From CAIYZT01 sp947461435 (GTDB lineage Bacteria > Pseudomonadota > Alphaproteobacteria > Rhodobacterales > Rhodobacteraceae): DNA of 64,000 nt. Position 1 is the stretch's first letter, and each line of letters starts with the position of its first letter. The notes under the pieces are model-generated. The model was not told where the DNA came from and made no database searches. It worked only from the letters and a program-made list of their open reading frames with translations. Where the stretch lies: NCBI GenBank assembly GCA_965284435.1, contig OZ260083.1:2790001-2854000 (forward strand). Reading direction: 5' to 3'. Below, piece by piece: positions 43,960 through 52,543 of the stretch. The position numbers and the translations under genes were made by a program.

Positions 43960-43978
43960 AGAAATCAAAGACTTACCC

Positions 43979-44006
43979 AAAATGCCTCCGTCTTCGGAGG
44001 CATTTT
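43979..44006 (+). terminator. Intrinsic terminator of tRNA-Asn
   Basis: A perfect stem ATGCCTCCG / CGGAGGCAT with loop TCTT, flanked by AAA and TTT so that it extends to twelve pairs, lies 20 bases after the tRNA. Confidence 0.9.
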
Positions 44007-44378
44007 GCGTTCCGGGGTCTAATGGAGATCCAAAATGGCACAGGACCTTTGGAATCTGAGAGGCGAGCAGCCGGTCACGGGGATCGCCGCCACGTTTGTT
44101 CGGATGACGAAGGGGCGCAGTTTGATCAGAAAACCGACGATTCGTTGAATGGAACGCCACCGCGCGCTGTCCGCGCCTTGGTCCCTGAAAGGGCACGGAC
44201 ATATCGCTGGAAACGCGCCTTCAGGGTGCGAACAATCGGGACCAAAGGGTTAAGTTCCGCCGGAAAATCGGCCGCCTAACCGGGCAAGGACAGCCGCCGG
44301 TTCAGCGGAATGAAGCCCCGCGAATTTGCGGCGGCCCCAAATCCCCCAAACCGGCCGCCCGGCGACAAAGCGGGGTAA
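44007..44378. other. Non-coding stretch between tRNA-Asn and the RTX protease
   Basis: No reading frame here has a ribosome site or recognisable similarity; a frame of about 130 codons that spans the tRNA is excluded. The stretch may contain the 3' untranslated region of the protease; a long-loop hairpin (GGCGGCC with GGCCGCC) about 30 bases past its stop is a weak terminator candidate. It may be a remnant of island insertion next to the tRNA, but no att-like duplication is seen. Confidence 0.5.
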
Positions 44379-47300
44379 TCACAAGATGAAGTCCGTCTGC
44401 GCAAGGTCGTACAGTCCCGTAAGGCGGATCGCCATTTCGACACCCGCGTCTGCATCGTTGTCGATCCAGACCATCGTGTAGTCGTTCGTCAGACCGGCAT
44501 TGTCGACTTTCTGAAAGCGCACTTCACCGTTTGCCGCATCGCTGAATGCGGATGTTCCCCGCCAGACAAAGCTGTCGTTGAAAACAGACCCCGTAAAGGC
44601 GTCGATGGCGCTGAGGTTGATCTTGTCCTGCCCCCTGACGAAGTCGGTAATGACCTCTGACGACGTTGCCGAAATCCCGGACTCGGTCACGCTGCTAAAC
44701 AAGAAGCTGTCATTCCCAGCGCCGCCGGTCAGCCTGTCCATGCCAAGACCGCCGTTCAGGATATTGGCCATCCCGTTACCGATAAGGGAATTGTTTAGAC
44801 TGTTGCCGGTACCGTCGATGGCGGCTGAACCTGTGAGAGTCAGATTTTCAAGATGGGCGCCAAGGGTGTAGGTCGCGCTTGACTGAACCGTGTCTGTGCC
44901 CGCGTCAGCCCCCTCGGTGATCGTGTCTGCGCCGTCGGTGACATAGATGTCATTGCCAGCACCGCCCTTCAACGTATCCGTGCCGATGCCGCCGTTCAAC
45001 GTGTTGGCAGCGTCATTTCCGGTGAGAATGTTGTTCAGGCCGTTGCCCGTGCCGCTGATACCGGCGGTCCCGGTCAAGGTCAGGTTTTCAAGGTTATCGC
45101 CCAAGACAAACGTGATCGATGACTGGACGGTGTCGGTTCCTGCACCAACAGCCTCGGTGATGGTGTCATTGCCATCCGTGACGTAGATGTCATTTCCAGC
45201 GCCGCCTGTCAGCGTGTCTGTGCCGACCCCGCCGTTCAGAATATTGGCCCCCCCGTTTCCGGTAAGGCTGTTGTTCAGACTGTTTCCCGTGCCGTTTATC
45301 GCTGCGGATCCCGTCAGGGTAAGATTTTCGAAGTTGGCACCAAGCACGTATGTGACAGAGGACTGGACAGTGTCCGTTCCGGAATTTTCCGCCTCGATGA
45401 GGATGTCGCTGCCGTCGGTGATATAGTTGTCATTGCCAGCGCCGCCGATCAGCGTGTCTATGCCCGCGCCACCGTTCATGGTGTCGTTGCCCGCATCACC
45501 GGTTAGGGAATTATCGGCGATGTTGCCCGTCAGGACGTTGTTCAGGCCGTTGCCCGTGCCGCTGATACCGGCGGTCCCGGTCAAGGTCAGGTTTTCAAGG
45601 TTATCGGCCAAGATAAACGTGATCGATGACTGGACGGTGTCGGTTCCTGCACCCACAGCCTCGGTGATCGTATCATTGCCATCCGTGACATAGATGTCAT
45701 TTCCAGCGCCGCCTGTCAGCGTATCGGTGCCCATCCCGCCGTTCAGGATGTTGGCCCCCCCGTTTCCGGTAAGGCTGTTGTTCAGACTGTTTCCCGTGCC
45801 GTTTATCGCAGCGGATCCCGTCAGGGTAAGATTTTCAAGGTTGGCGCCCAGCGTATAAGCGGCGCTGGACCGGACGGTGTCGGTGCCGGAATTTTCCGCT
45901 TCGGTGATGATGTCGCCGCCATCCGTGACGTAGACATCATTGCCGCCGCCGCCCATCAACGTATCTGCGCCTGTGCCCCCATTCAGCGTGTTGGCCATTC
46001 CGTTCCCGGTGAGGGCGTTGTTTTGGCTGTTGCCCGTGCCGTTGGTGGCCGCCGTCCCTGTCAGAGTAAGATTTTCAAGATTTGTGCCAAGCGTGTGGGT
46101 AAAGGCAGATTGGACCGTGTCATTTCCGCCGTCGGCCACCTCGGTGATCACATCAGTGCCATCCGCGATGTAAATGTCATCGCCTGCGCCGCCCATCATG
46201 GTATCTGCGCCCCGGCCGCCGTTCAGGGTATTGGCGGCATCGTTCCCTAACAGAACATCATTGCCAGAACCGCCAAGCGCATTTTCGATCACAACAAAAC
46301 GCGCGATGCCCAAATTTGACGCGCCGCCCATCACCGATGACAGCGATTCCTCGATAAGGCTGATTTCCTGATCGCCCTTGTATCCCGAAAAATCCAAGGT
46401 GTCGGTCCCGCCGTCATCGTAAACCGTCATCGCCATCAAGGCACCGGAGGCCACGGCATTATCGATGGCCGTGACGCCCGTATTGCCATTGTAGCCGTAG
46501 GTGGTGTTGCCGACAAAGGAACTCGTAATGCCGCCGTAGAGGTAATGGATGGCGATGATATCGGCGATTTGCGGGGTGAAGATATGACGGAACGAGGCAT
46601 CCAAATAGGAGTTTACATCCCCTGTCTCGCCATAATCGAACTCGTCGTTGTAGGCCTGCATATAAGACATGATCGACCAGGCGAGCGAGTCGTTCAGATA
46701 GTAATTGTCGACGCCGTATGTCGCGGTGAAGTTGTAGTTGCCGCCATGTCCAAGGCCCAAGGCGTGACCGATTTCGTGAATGTAAGTTTCGAAGGAATAG
46801 CTATCGAGCGAGGTACCGAACTCTTCGAGCCAATCCGTTCCGATGTTCACAGTAGCAGAAACGATTTGCGTATCCGTGGTGATCGCATCTGCATAGGCAC
46901 CATAGTAGGTATCGTCGAAGGTGATTTCTGCGTCGCTGGTCACGTAGGTGAAGGTGATGCCGGTCACAATCGTCCAGGCCAGCAGCGCTTGGCCAGCAAG
47001 ATACTGGCCTTCGGCCGTCAGTCCGGTGACGTCAACCGTCAATGACCCATCTTCACCGACGTCAAAGACCCCAGCCTCAGGACGGCCAAAGTAGGCATTG
47101 CCATTGTTGGTTAACTGCCAAGCGATTTCATCAACCGTAAAGACCATTCCGTCTGGATCTGATTGGGTGACGCTCAACAAATAACTGCCAGTCTCGAAGC
47201 CATAATAATTGTCGGCCTCAAGATAATAGGTTCCCGTTGAGGTGGCCGTAAACGTCAGACGGGAATCGCTTTCATGCGTATCACTGAAGGACGAGAACCC

Positions 47301-47660
47301 ATCGTCGTTGGACGCAAGGTAGGTGCCTGTGGAATCGTACAGGCCCAAAAGGGGATCTTCGAGATATTGATACCCGACACCCAGAAGACGAACCTCATAT
47401 GTCTGTCCCGCAACAACTTGCAGGGCATACCAATCCACGTCCTCCGCCTCGGAGATTGTGCCATAGGCAGATTGCCCCACCAAAAGCGTCAGGGGCGTGG
47501 CCGTGGTGTCGGGTGCATCCGTTCTTTCCGAGACCGCGCCAAGGCCTTGCAAGACGATCCCGTCAGGAATGCCCGCCGAGGCGCCGAGCCGCGCAGATGC
47601 GTGAAGATCTAGCCGGGCCAAAAAATTGTCCGGGGTGCGCTGGGCGCAGATGATGCACAT
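44379..47660 (-). CDS. Large RTX zinc metalloprotease (serralysin-type M10) with six tandem 80-residue modules
   Basis: A 1093-residue secreted protease without a Sec signal. Residues 55-165 form a pre-peptidase C-terminal (PPC) type domain. The M10 catalytic domain at about 170-380 has the zinc motif HEIGHALGLGH (His295, His299, His305, Glu296) and the Met-turn SIMSYM. Residues 481-969 are six RTX modules of 80 residues (one of 89), each with GGAGNDIYVTDG-type calcium sites. The last part (ITDFVRGQDKINLSAIDAF) is the M10C secretion domain. It is probably exported by a type I system encoded elsewhere. A small exported protein gene lies 27 bases upstream on the same strand. Confidence 0.92.
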   Translation of the reverse strand: MCIICAQRTPDNFLARLDLHASARLGASAGIPDGIVLQGLGAVSERTDAPDTTATPLTLLVGQSAYGTISEAEDVDWYALQVVAGQTYEVRLLGVGYQYLEDPLLGLYDSTGTYLASNDDGFSSFSDTHESDSRLTFTATSTGTYYLEADNYYGFETGSYLLSVTQSDPDGMVFTVDEIAWQLTNNGNAYFGRPEAGVFDVGEDGSLTVDVTGLTAEGQYLAGQALLAWTIVTGITFTYVTSDAEITFDDTYYGAYADAITTDTQIVSATVNIGTDWLEEFGTSLDSYSFETYIHEIGHALGLGHGGNYNFTATYGVDNYYLNDSLAWSIMSYMQAYNDEFDYGETGDVNSYLDASFRHIFTPQIADIIAIHYLYGGITSSFVGNTTYGYNGNTGVTAIDNAVASGALMAMTVYDDGGTDTLDFSGYKGDQEISLIEESLSSVMGGASNLGIARFVVIENALGGSGNDVLLGNDAANTLNGGRGADTMMGGAGDDIYIADGTDVITEVADGGNDTVQSAFTHTLGTNLENLTLTGTAATNGTGNSQNNALTGNGMANTLNGGTGADTLMGGGGNDVYVTDGGDIITEAENSGTDTVRSSAAYTLGANLENLTLTGSAAINGTGNSLNNSLTGNGGANILNGGMGTDTLTGGAGNDIYVTDGNDTITEAVGAGTDTVQSSITFILADNLENLTLTGTAGISGTGNGLNNVLTGNIADNSLTGDAGNDTMNGGAGIDTLIGGAGNDNYITDGSDILIEAENSGTDTVQSSVTYVLGANFENLTLTGSAAINGTGNSLNNSLTGNGGANILNGGVGTDTLTGGAGNDIYVTDGNDTITEAVGAGTDTVQSSITFVLGDNLENLTLTGTAGISGTGNGLNNILTGNDAANTLNGGIGTDTLKGGAGNDIYVTDGADTITEGADAGTDTVQSSATYTLGAHLENLTLTGSAAIDGTGNSLNNSLIGNGMANILNGGLGMDRLTGGAGNDSFLFSSVTESGISATSSEVITDFVRGQDKINLSAIDAFTGSVFNDSFVWRGTSAFSDAANGEVRFQKVDNAGLTNDYTMVWIDNDADAGVEMAIRLTGLYDLAQTDFIL
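44754..46220 (-). repeat. Tandem array of six 240-bp units inside the RTX protease gene
   Basis: Six in-frame units, 80 codons each (the third has nine extra codons), encode residues 481-969. Units 3 and 5 are nearly identical, and units 2 and 4 are also close, so a two-unit block (2-3) appears to have been duplicated to give 4-5. DNA of the copies near 45040-45240 and 45540-45720 is almost the same, indicating a recent event or ongoing conversion. Such arrays are prone to copy-number change. Confidence 0.9.
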
Positions 47661-47687
47661 GAAGATGCCTTTTGGGTCAGAACGATT

Positions 47688-48101
47688 TCAGAGGGGAACG
47701 GGGTTCAACTGAAAAAACGCCGCAAAAAAGCGTCGGCGCGTTACTGGCGTGGCACCATGGTCGTAAAAGACGGACTTCAAGGCTTTGCCTTCCGTACGGC
47801 TTCCTTGCTGGTCCGTCCATGCGCTTTGCAGGCCCAGTGCGCGCTGGGTTGACAGGGTTACTGTCATCTCAAGCGTGATCATCTTTTCGCCGCCGGGCGT
47901 GAAGGTATGATCCGGATAGGTTTGCAGAAGAAAAACGGACACCTCGTGACAGACTGTTTCAGCATCCTGCGGGGCGACGCCCGGCCCTGCGGCACAGAAA
48001 AAGGCCACTGGGGTTTTCGAACCGGCGCTGGCTGAACTGGGGCCAAGCGGAAGCCACAGGATGACCAGTGCGGCGCAAAAAAGCGGGATGCGAGAGGTCA
48101 A
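47688..48101 (-). CDS. Small exported protein upstream of the RTX protease
   Basis: A 137-residue frame starting at TTG with a signal peptide (about residues 1-26, ILWLPLGPSSASAG), then a domain of about 110 residues with two cysteines (FFCAAGPG and ETVCHEV) and a beta-rich stretch (KMITLEMTVTLSTQ). It ends 27 bases before the protease gene on the same strand. Serralysin loci often encode a small periplasmic inhibitor (Inh/AprI) of similar size; this sequence is not recognisably Inh, so an inhibitor or chaperone role is only positional inference. Confidence 0.6.
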   Translation of the reverse strand: MTSRIPLFCAALVILWLPLGPSSASAGSKTPVAFFCAAGPGVAPQDAETVCHEVSVFLLQTYPDHTFTPGGEKMITLEMTVTLSTQRALGLQSAWTDQQGSRTEGKALKSVFYDHGATPVTRRRFFAAFFQLNPVPL

Positions 48102-48520
48102 TGCACGCTTTCCCTCTGCCTAAGCCGGTTTCGTTTCTGCCACAATCGATAGCCTTCAGTTTAGGAATTTTACGGGCGGGCGTCCACCAGATACGCGTTT
48201 TTTTGCAAGTCGCGCGAGCGGCGGCAGACCCTGGCAACCCATGGTTTTGGCAGGCCCTTTTCGGCAATGACAGATCCGGGGCGACCTTGGCAAAAAGGGG
48301 CCGCACAGGGCGCGATTAACCCTTTGGGAATGCCCGCCCTGCGCGTGCGGCACAACCGCTGCGGTGGGGATGGGGCTGATTTGAATGCCCGGATCATCCG
48401 AAGATGAATTTTTGATCATATTCATGATCCCTTTGGATGGATTTCTAGCCCTCTGCGCCCGTTGACCAAGCGCCGCCAAGTTGAAAAAGAGTTAAATTTC
48501 AATAGTTTAGGAAATCCACC
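48102..48520. other. Intergenic region upstream of carbonic anhydrase
   Basis: It should hold the divergent promoters of the small exported protein and the carbonic anhydrase. GATCAT-ATTC-ATGATC at 48414-48429 is a perfect inverted repeat and a possible operator. A 107-codon antisense frame (48156-48479) has arginine/proline-rich random composition and is not called. Confidence 0.5.
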
Positions 48521-49270
48521 ATGTGCAATCTATGCGACGACGCCCAACAGGATACTTTGGGACGCCGGAAGTTTTTGGGGCTTGCGACGGCCTTGGTCGG
48601 AACGGCGGCCTTCACGCTGACCGCCGGCATCCTGCGTGCAGATGAATGCGCGCCCTTCTTGGCCGACGCCCAAGCGGCGAGCACCCCAGATCAAGCGGTT
48701 CAGTTCCTTGTGGACGGAAATGCCCGGTTTTCGACTGGCGCCTCGCTTCACTGTGATTTGCTGGGCGAAATGACGGCAACCGCGGAGAAGCAAACGCCGT
48801 TTGCGTGCGTTCTGGCTTGTATCGACTCGCGTTCGGCCCCGGAACTGGTGTTTGACCAGCAGGTCGGCGATATCTTTGTGGCACGCGTTGCCGGCAACGT
48901 GCCGACAACGGAAATTCTGGGCAGCTTTGAATATGCGACCAAGGTTGCAGGGGCCAAGGCCATTGTCGTTCTGGGCCACAATCATTGCGGGGCCGTCAAG
49001 GGCGCGGTCGACAGAGCGGACGTTGGGGCAAACCTGACGGCGCTTTTGGACGAGATTGAGCCTGCCGTTGCCGCAACGCCCTTGGTGGGCGAGCGGTCGT
49101 CAAAGAACCATGAGTTTGTCGAGTCGGTCGCAGAGACCAACGTGCGCTTTGCTGTCGCCGCGATGACTGAAAAGAGCGCTGTTTTGAAGGAACTGGTTGA
49201 AACCGGGGCCGTCAAAGTGGTTGGCGCATTGTATGACATCGAGACCGGAAAAGTAACCTTCCTGTCCTAA
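48521..49270 (+). CDS. Exported beta-class carbonic anhydrase
   Basis: A 249-residue beta-carbonic anhydrase that interconverts carbon dioxide and bicarbonate. The zinc ligands fit C100-I-D102-S-R104 (ACIDSRSAPE) and H153-x2-C156 (GHNHCGAVK). Unusually it has a twin-arginine-type leader, GRRKFLGLATALVGTAA, at residues 14-30, preceded by CNLC, so it should fold with zinc in the cytoplasm and then be moved to the periplasm. The gene is alone, followed by a good terminator, and converges on the protochlorophyllide reductase gene. Confidence 0.9.
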   Translation: MCNLCDDAQQDTLGRRKFLGLATALVGTAAFTLTAGILRADECAPFLADAQAASTPDQAVQFLVDGNARFSTGASLHCDLLGEMTATAEKQTPFACVLACIDSRSAPELVFDQQVGDIFVARVAGNVPTTEILGSFEYATKVAGAKAIVVLGHNHCGAVKGAVDRADVGANLTALLDEIEPAVAATPLVGERSSKNHEFVESVAETNVRFAVAAMTEKSAVLKELVETGAVKVVGALYDIETGKVTFLS

Positions 49271-49281
49271 ATCCCTTGGGC

Positions 49282-49311
49282 AGTCCGGGCCCTTGGCCTG
49301 GACTACCTTTT
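49282..49311 (+). terminator. Intrinsic terminator of the carbonic anhydrase gene
   Basis: A ten-pair stem (AGTCCGGGCC with GGCCTGGACT, one G-T pair, loop CTT) lies 12 bases beyond the stop codon and is followed by ACCTTTTG. Confidence 0.8.
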
Positions 49312-49379
49312 GCGGCGCCCCGCCGCGCGGGAACAAGACGGGCCCTAAGGGCGCTTTGTTGCCCGACCCAAGTAGGGGC

Positions 49380-50339
49380 TTACAGCCCGACGAGGCCTGC
49401 GCTGAGATCCCAAAGCGTTTGGGAACGGGCCGTATCTGTGGCCTTGATCGACAGGTTTTGGGCAAAGGCCGCGCGGCCTTCCTGTTGGCGGTTGCCCCAA
49501 CTCCAGTGAACGCCAGATTGCGCGAACCGGGGGTCTGCCACGACCTCGGCCACACGCAGGCCGGAAAGGGGTTGGCTGACATAGCCCTTCGTGATGTTCT
49601 TCTGAAACCACGGAAAAATCTTCTGGAAGAGCTTTGGGGCGTTGCGGAACAGGGGCGTGTCGGCCACGCAGCCGGGGTAGAGGGTGCTGAAGACGATCCC
49701 GGTTGATGCGTGAAAGCGGCTGTGCAATTCGCGGTTCATCATCATGGTGCACAGCTTGCTGTCTTTATAGGCCTTGCCCGGTTTGAACGGCTTGCCGTCA
49801 ATCATGGCAATCGGGGCCTTGAACCCGTCCTTGAAGCCCTGAAAATCGCCCAGATCCGCCGGGGCCGGGATGGGCACCTTGCCGCCAAATTCTTCGGAAT
49901 TGGCGGTGACGGTGCCAAGGGTGACCAAGCGCGGCGCCGCAGCCTTTTGCAGATCGTCCAACATCAGGTTGGCCAACAAGAAATGCCCCAGATAGTTCGT
50001 GGCCACACTGATTTCAAAACCTTCGGCCGAGCGCAGGGGGGATTTCAGCTGTGGCAGATAGGTGGCCGCATTGCACACCAAAGCGTCCAGCGCCACGCCC
50101 CGGGCGCGGAAAGCGGCGTGAAAGGCGCGGACACTGGCCAAGGATCCAAGATCCAGAAAGGCGATGTCGAACGCCCCGGCCGGCAGGTTCAGCGACTGGG
50201 CCGCCGAAGCGGCCTTGTCGAGATTTCGGCAGGCCATGATGACATGCCATCCCTTGTCGATCAGCGCCTTGGTGGCATGAAGGCCCACGCCCGACGAGGC
50301 GCCTGTTACGATGGCAAGAGGTTTATCAGCAGCTGTCAT
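49380..50339 (-). CDS. por: Light-dependent protochlorophyllide oxidoreductase (LPOR)
   Basis: A 319-residue short-chain dehydrogenase that uses light and NADPH to reduce protochlorophyllide to chlorophyllide. The cofactor loop is TGASSGVG at residues 12-19, the catalytic pair is Tyr191 and Lys195 in GKAYKDSKLC, and the conserved Cys224 is in STLYPGCVADTPLFRN. The segments GWHVIMACRNLDK, FPWFQKNITKGYVSQ and SGVHWSWGNRQQEG are hallmarks of cyanobacterial and plant POR. The enzyme is rare in proteobacteria, known in some aerobic anoxygenic phototrophs, and thought to come by transfer from cyanobacteria. The ATG at 50339 is used; a GTG lies two codons earlier. Confidence 0.95.
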   Translation of the reverse strand: MTAADKPLAIVTGASSGVGLHATKALIDKGWHVIMACRNLDKAASAAQSLNLPAGAFDIAFLDLGSLASVRAFHAAFRARGVALDALVCNAATYLPQLKSPLRSAEGFEISVATNYLGHFLLANLMLDDLQKAAAPRLVTLGTVTANSEEFGGKVPIPAPADLGDFQGFKDGFKAPIAMIDGKPFKPGKAYKDSKLCTMMMNRELHSRFHASTGIVFSTLYPGCVADTPLFRNAPKLFQKIFPWFQKNITKGYVSQPLSGLRVAEVVADPRFAQSGVHWSWGNRQQEGRAAFAQNLSIKATDTARSQTLWDLSAGLVGL

Positions 50340-50470
50340 TGTCACGAGATCTCAATCTTGGCCCCTGCGGGCGGGTGTGATGTTGGGGGGTCATAGCAGC
50401 AGATTGGCGCGGCGAAAGCAAACTTTCCCACCGCCGCGCTCTTGTCACGGCGGGCCGGAAGACCGGGGGA

Positions 50471-51793
50471 TCAACAATAGCGCTCCACCAAGGCGCGCAG
50501 GGCGACCTTGGCCCGCAGTTTCGCCGCCAGCAGGTAAATGCCGCCGATCTTGCGGTGCAAGAACAAGGACGCCGGGGGCGGAATATGCGTTAGATCGCGT
50601 TCAGAGCCAAGGCCCATTCCCATGTCCCGAAGGGTGACCATCAGGGCCGAGCTGCCAAAATCATAGGGTTCCGATTGGCGAAGGGGGGCCATGGCGGCCG
50701 TGAACATGGCAGTGATCAGGTCTTGATGTCGCGGCGCGGTTGCACTGTCAAAATAGCCGACGTTCAGCATGGCAAGGTGCAGGTCTGCGGGCCTGCCGTC
50801 CAAGGCGGCGCGCAGAAGCTGACGGAAGGCGGCCACGACGTCGGGTTCGATCGGCATCACGGCCCCGAAATCCAGCAAGACGATGCGGCCTGTCGCAGGA
50901 TCATGGCGGTAATTGGCCAGATTGGGATCTGTCTGCATGAGGTGAAAGGTGAACAATTCCTTCAGCACAAGATCGATCAGATCCCGTGCCACCTGATTGC
51001 GCAGATCTTCGGCGGCGTTGGCAAGCTGTTCGATCGGTTGACTGTCAACATAGGTCATGGCCAGCACCTGCGAGGTGCACAGATCGGGCTGCAGGTCGGG
51101 CAAACGGAACGCGCCGGAGCCTTCCAGCAAGGTTCGAAACGCCATGAGGTGACGGGCCTCGGCGAGATAATCGGCTTCTTGGTGCAATTGTCGTTTCGCC
51201 TCGTCCAAGACGGGGGACAGGGACATGCCGCGCGGGACAAGACCCGGCAGGCGCAAAAGGGCCGCGACATTGTCGATGTCGCTGTCAATGCTGGCCCTGA
51301 CGCCGGGATATTGAACCTTGATGGCCAGATCGCGGCCATCGGCGGTGATCGCGCGGTGAACCTGACCGATGGAGGCTGCCGCGAAGGGGCGCAGATCAAA
51401 GCGGGGAAACCGGGCGTACCAGCCTGCCCCCCATTCGGCATTCAGCACCGTTTGCAACTGCTTGGGTGTCATCGGCGGGGCGTCGTTGCGCAATGCGGCG
51501 AGGATGGCTGTCATCTCGGCCGGCAGAACAAGGCCGGTATCCATGGAAAGCATTTGCCCCAGTTTCATCGCCGCGCCGCGCATCTGCCCCAGATCGCGGG
51601 TCAGGCGCTGCGCCGTGCCGGGCGTAAGAAAGACCGATGGCAGGCTGGGCCTTTGGCCTTGGGCCATCTGGCGGGCGCCCTGCGAGAGCATGCCGCCAAC
51701 GACACCCGAAACCATGGTGCCAAGCCGGACCATCCGCCCCAATCTGCCTTCGGGAACGGGGTGGGCCCCCATGATTTCATCCTCGTGCGTCAC
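50471..51793 (-). CDS. ABC1/AarF-UbiB family atypical kinase
   Basis: A 440-residue ABC1-family protein. Features include the KxGQ motif (MRGAAMKLGQMLSMDTG near residue 95), the alanine-rich loop (FAAASIGQVHRA near 140), IKVQYPG near 158, the TDPNLANYR catalytic-loop region and VLLDFGAV. Members (UbiB, Coq8, plastid ABC1K) support quinone or prenyl-lipid metabolism. The GTG start has GGAG seven bases upstream. It lies 131 bases upstream of the LPOR gene on the same strand, so the two may be cotranscribed, which is suggestive because plastid ABC1 kinases influence chlorophyll metabolism. Confidence 0.9.
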   Translation of the reverse strand: MTHEDEIMGAHPVPEGRLGRMVRLGTMVSGVVGGMLSQGARQMAQGQRPSLPSVFLTPGTAQRLTRDLGQMRGAAMKLGQMLSMDTGLVLPAEMTAILAALRNDAPPMTPKQLQTVLNAEWGAGWYARFPRFDLRPFAAASIGQVHRAITADGRDLAIKVQYPGVRASIDSDIDNVAALLRLPGLVPRGMSLSPVLDEAKRQLHQEADYLAEARHLMAFRTLLEGSGAFRLPDLQPDLCTSQVLAMTYVDSQPIEQLANAAEDLRNQVARDLIDLVLKELFTFHLMQTDPNLANYRHDPATGRIVLLDFGAVMPIEPDVVAAFRQLLRAALDGRPADLHLAMLNVGYFDSATAPRHQDLITAMFTAAMAPLRQSEPYDFGSSALMVTLRDMGMGLGSERDLTHIPPPASLFLHRKIGGIYLLAAKLRAKVALRALVERYC

Positions 51794-52543
51794 GTCAGTC
51801 TCCTGTGATCGGCCGTAGGCAGGAAGATGGGGCGAGCCGGCCTAAAGGCCAGCGCTTTGCGGCGGCTTTGTGCAGCGAGGGGGCGCTTTGGGGGGGCGGG
51901 TGACGGTTTTGGCGGCGGAACACGGGGGTAGGTTCGGGGTCGGGCTGATCTCTGAAAAACGATAACCTTATGTTTTTATGATATTTATATCGCTAAGAGG
52001 CGGAAGGCCGGGGACGAAACCTGCAGGCGGCGTCGGGGAGTTGGCGGCCGCATCTTTGACGGCGGTCGGTGTGTCAGGTCGCCGGAACGACAAAGACGGT
52101 TGCCCCAAGACCAAGAACATGGGGCGGGGCCGCGACGCGATTGCCACTGGGGGGGGCCCTGTTCGAACAGGGCGCGAATCGCCTGACAGGGAGTGCCACC
52201 TTTGCCTCGGTTCTGTCTGGAGCAAGCATAACTTTGGCCAATGCGCGCCCGCACCGTAAGCGCTTTTTTTAGAAATAATAGCATCGCATTGGCCTGAGCG
52301 AAGTCTCGCCGCTGACATGGATTAGTTTCTGCGCCTGCATAATAGGTCAGTTTTAACCATGATAGGGGATGGCTGATCTTCCGGCCCCCCCCCTTCCCCC
52401 AAAACCAACACGACCCTCGCCTTGCGGCGCGGCACCATGGCCTTGGGCCGTGATGGCGGAAGGTTTGCGTTTGGATTTGGAATTTTGAGTGCCGGGCCCC
52501 GGGAGGGGTTCGGGCTGTACGACGTAAATTGGAGCGGTATTTC
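51794..52543. other. Long intergenic region upstream of the alginate-type cluster
   Basis: About 750 bases between divergent genes without a credible reading frame. It contains an AT-rich block (51955-51995) with a perfect 12-bp palindrome GATATTTATATC at 51980-51991, a perfect 16-bp palindrome CCCTGTTCGAACAGGG at 52157-52172, and GGAG before algD. Its length and palindromes suggest regulated promoters for the polymer cluster or a degraded gene; nothing in it can be assigned with confidence. Confidence 0.5.

Noticed and set aside
43885..44378. Integration att duplication of the tRNA-Asn 3' end
   Set aside because: I saw no second copy of the tRNA 3' sequence and no integrase in the window.
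44754..46220. 240-bp repeats as a CRISPR array
   Set aside because: The units are in-frame protein modules without constant short repeats and unique spacers.
48414..48429. Fnr-type box before carbonic anhydrase
   Set aside because: The inverted repeat GATCAT-ATTC-ATGATC does not match TTGAT-N4-ATCAA; kept only as an unassigned palindrome.
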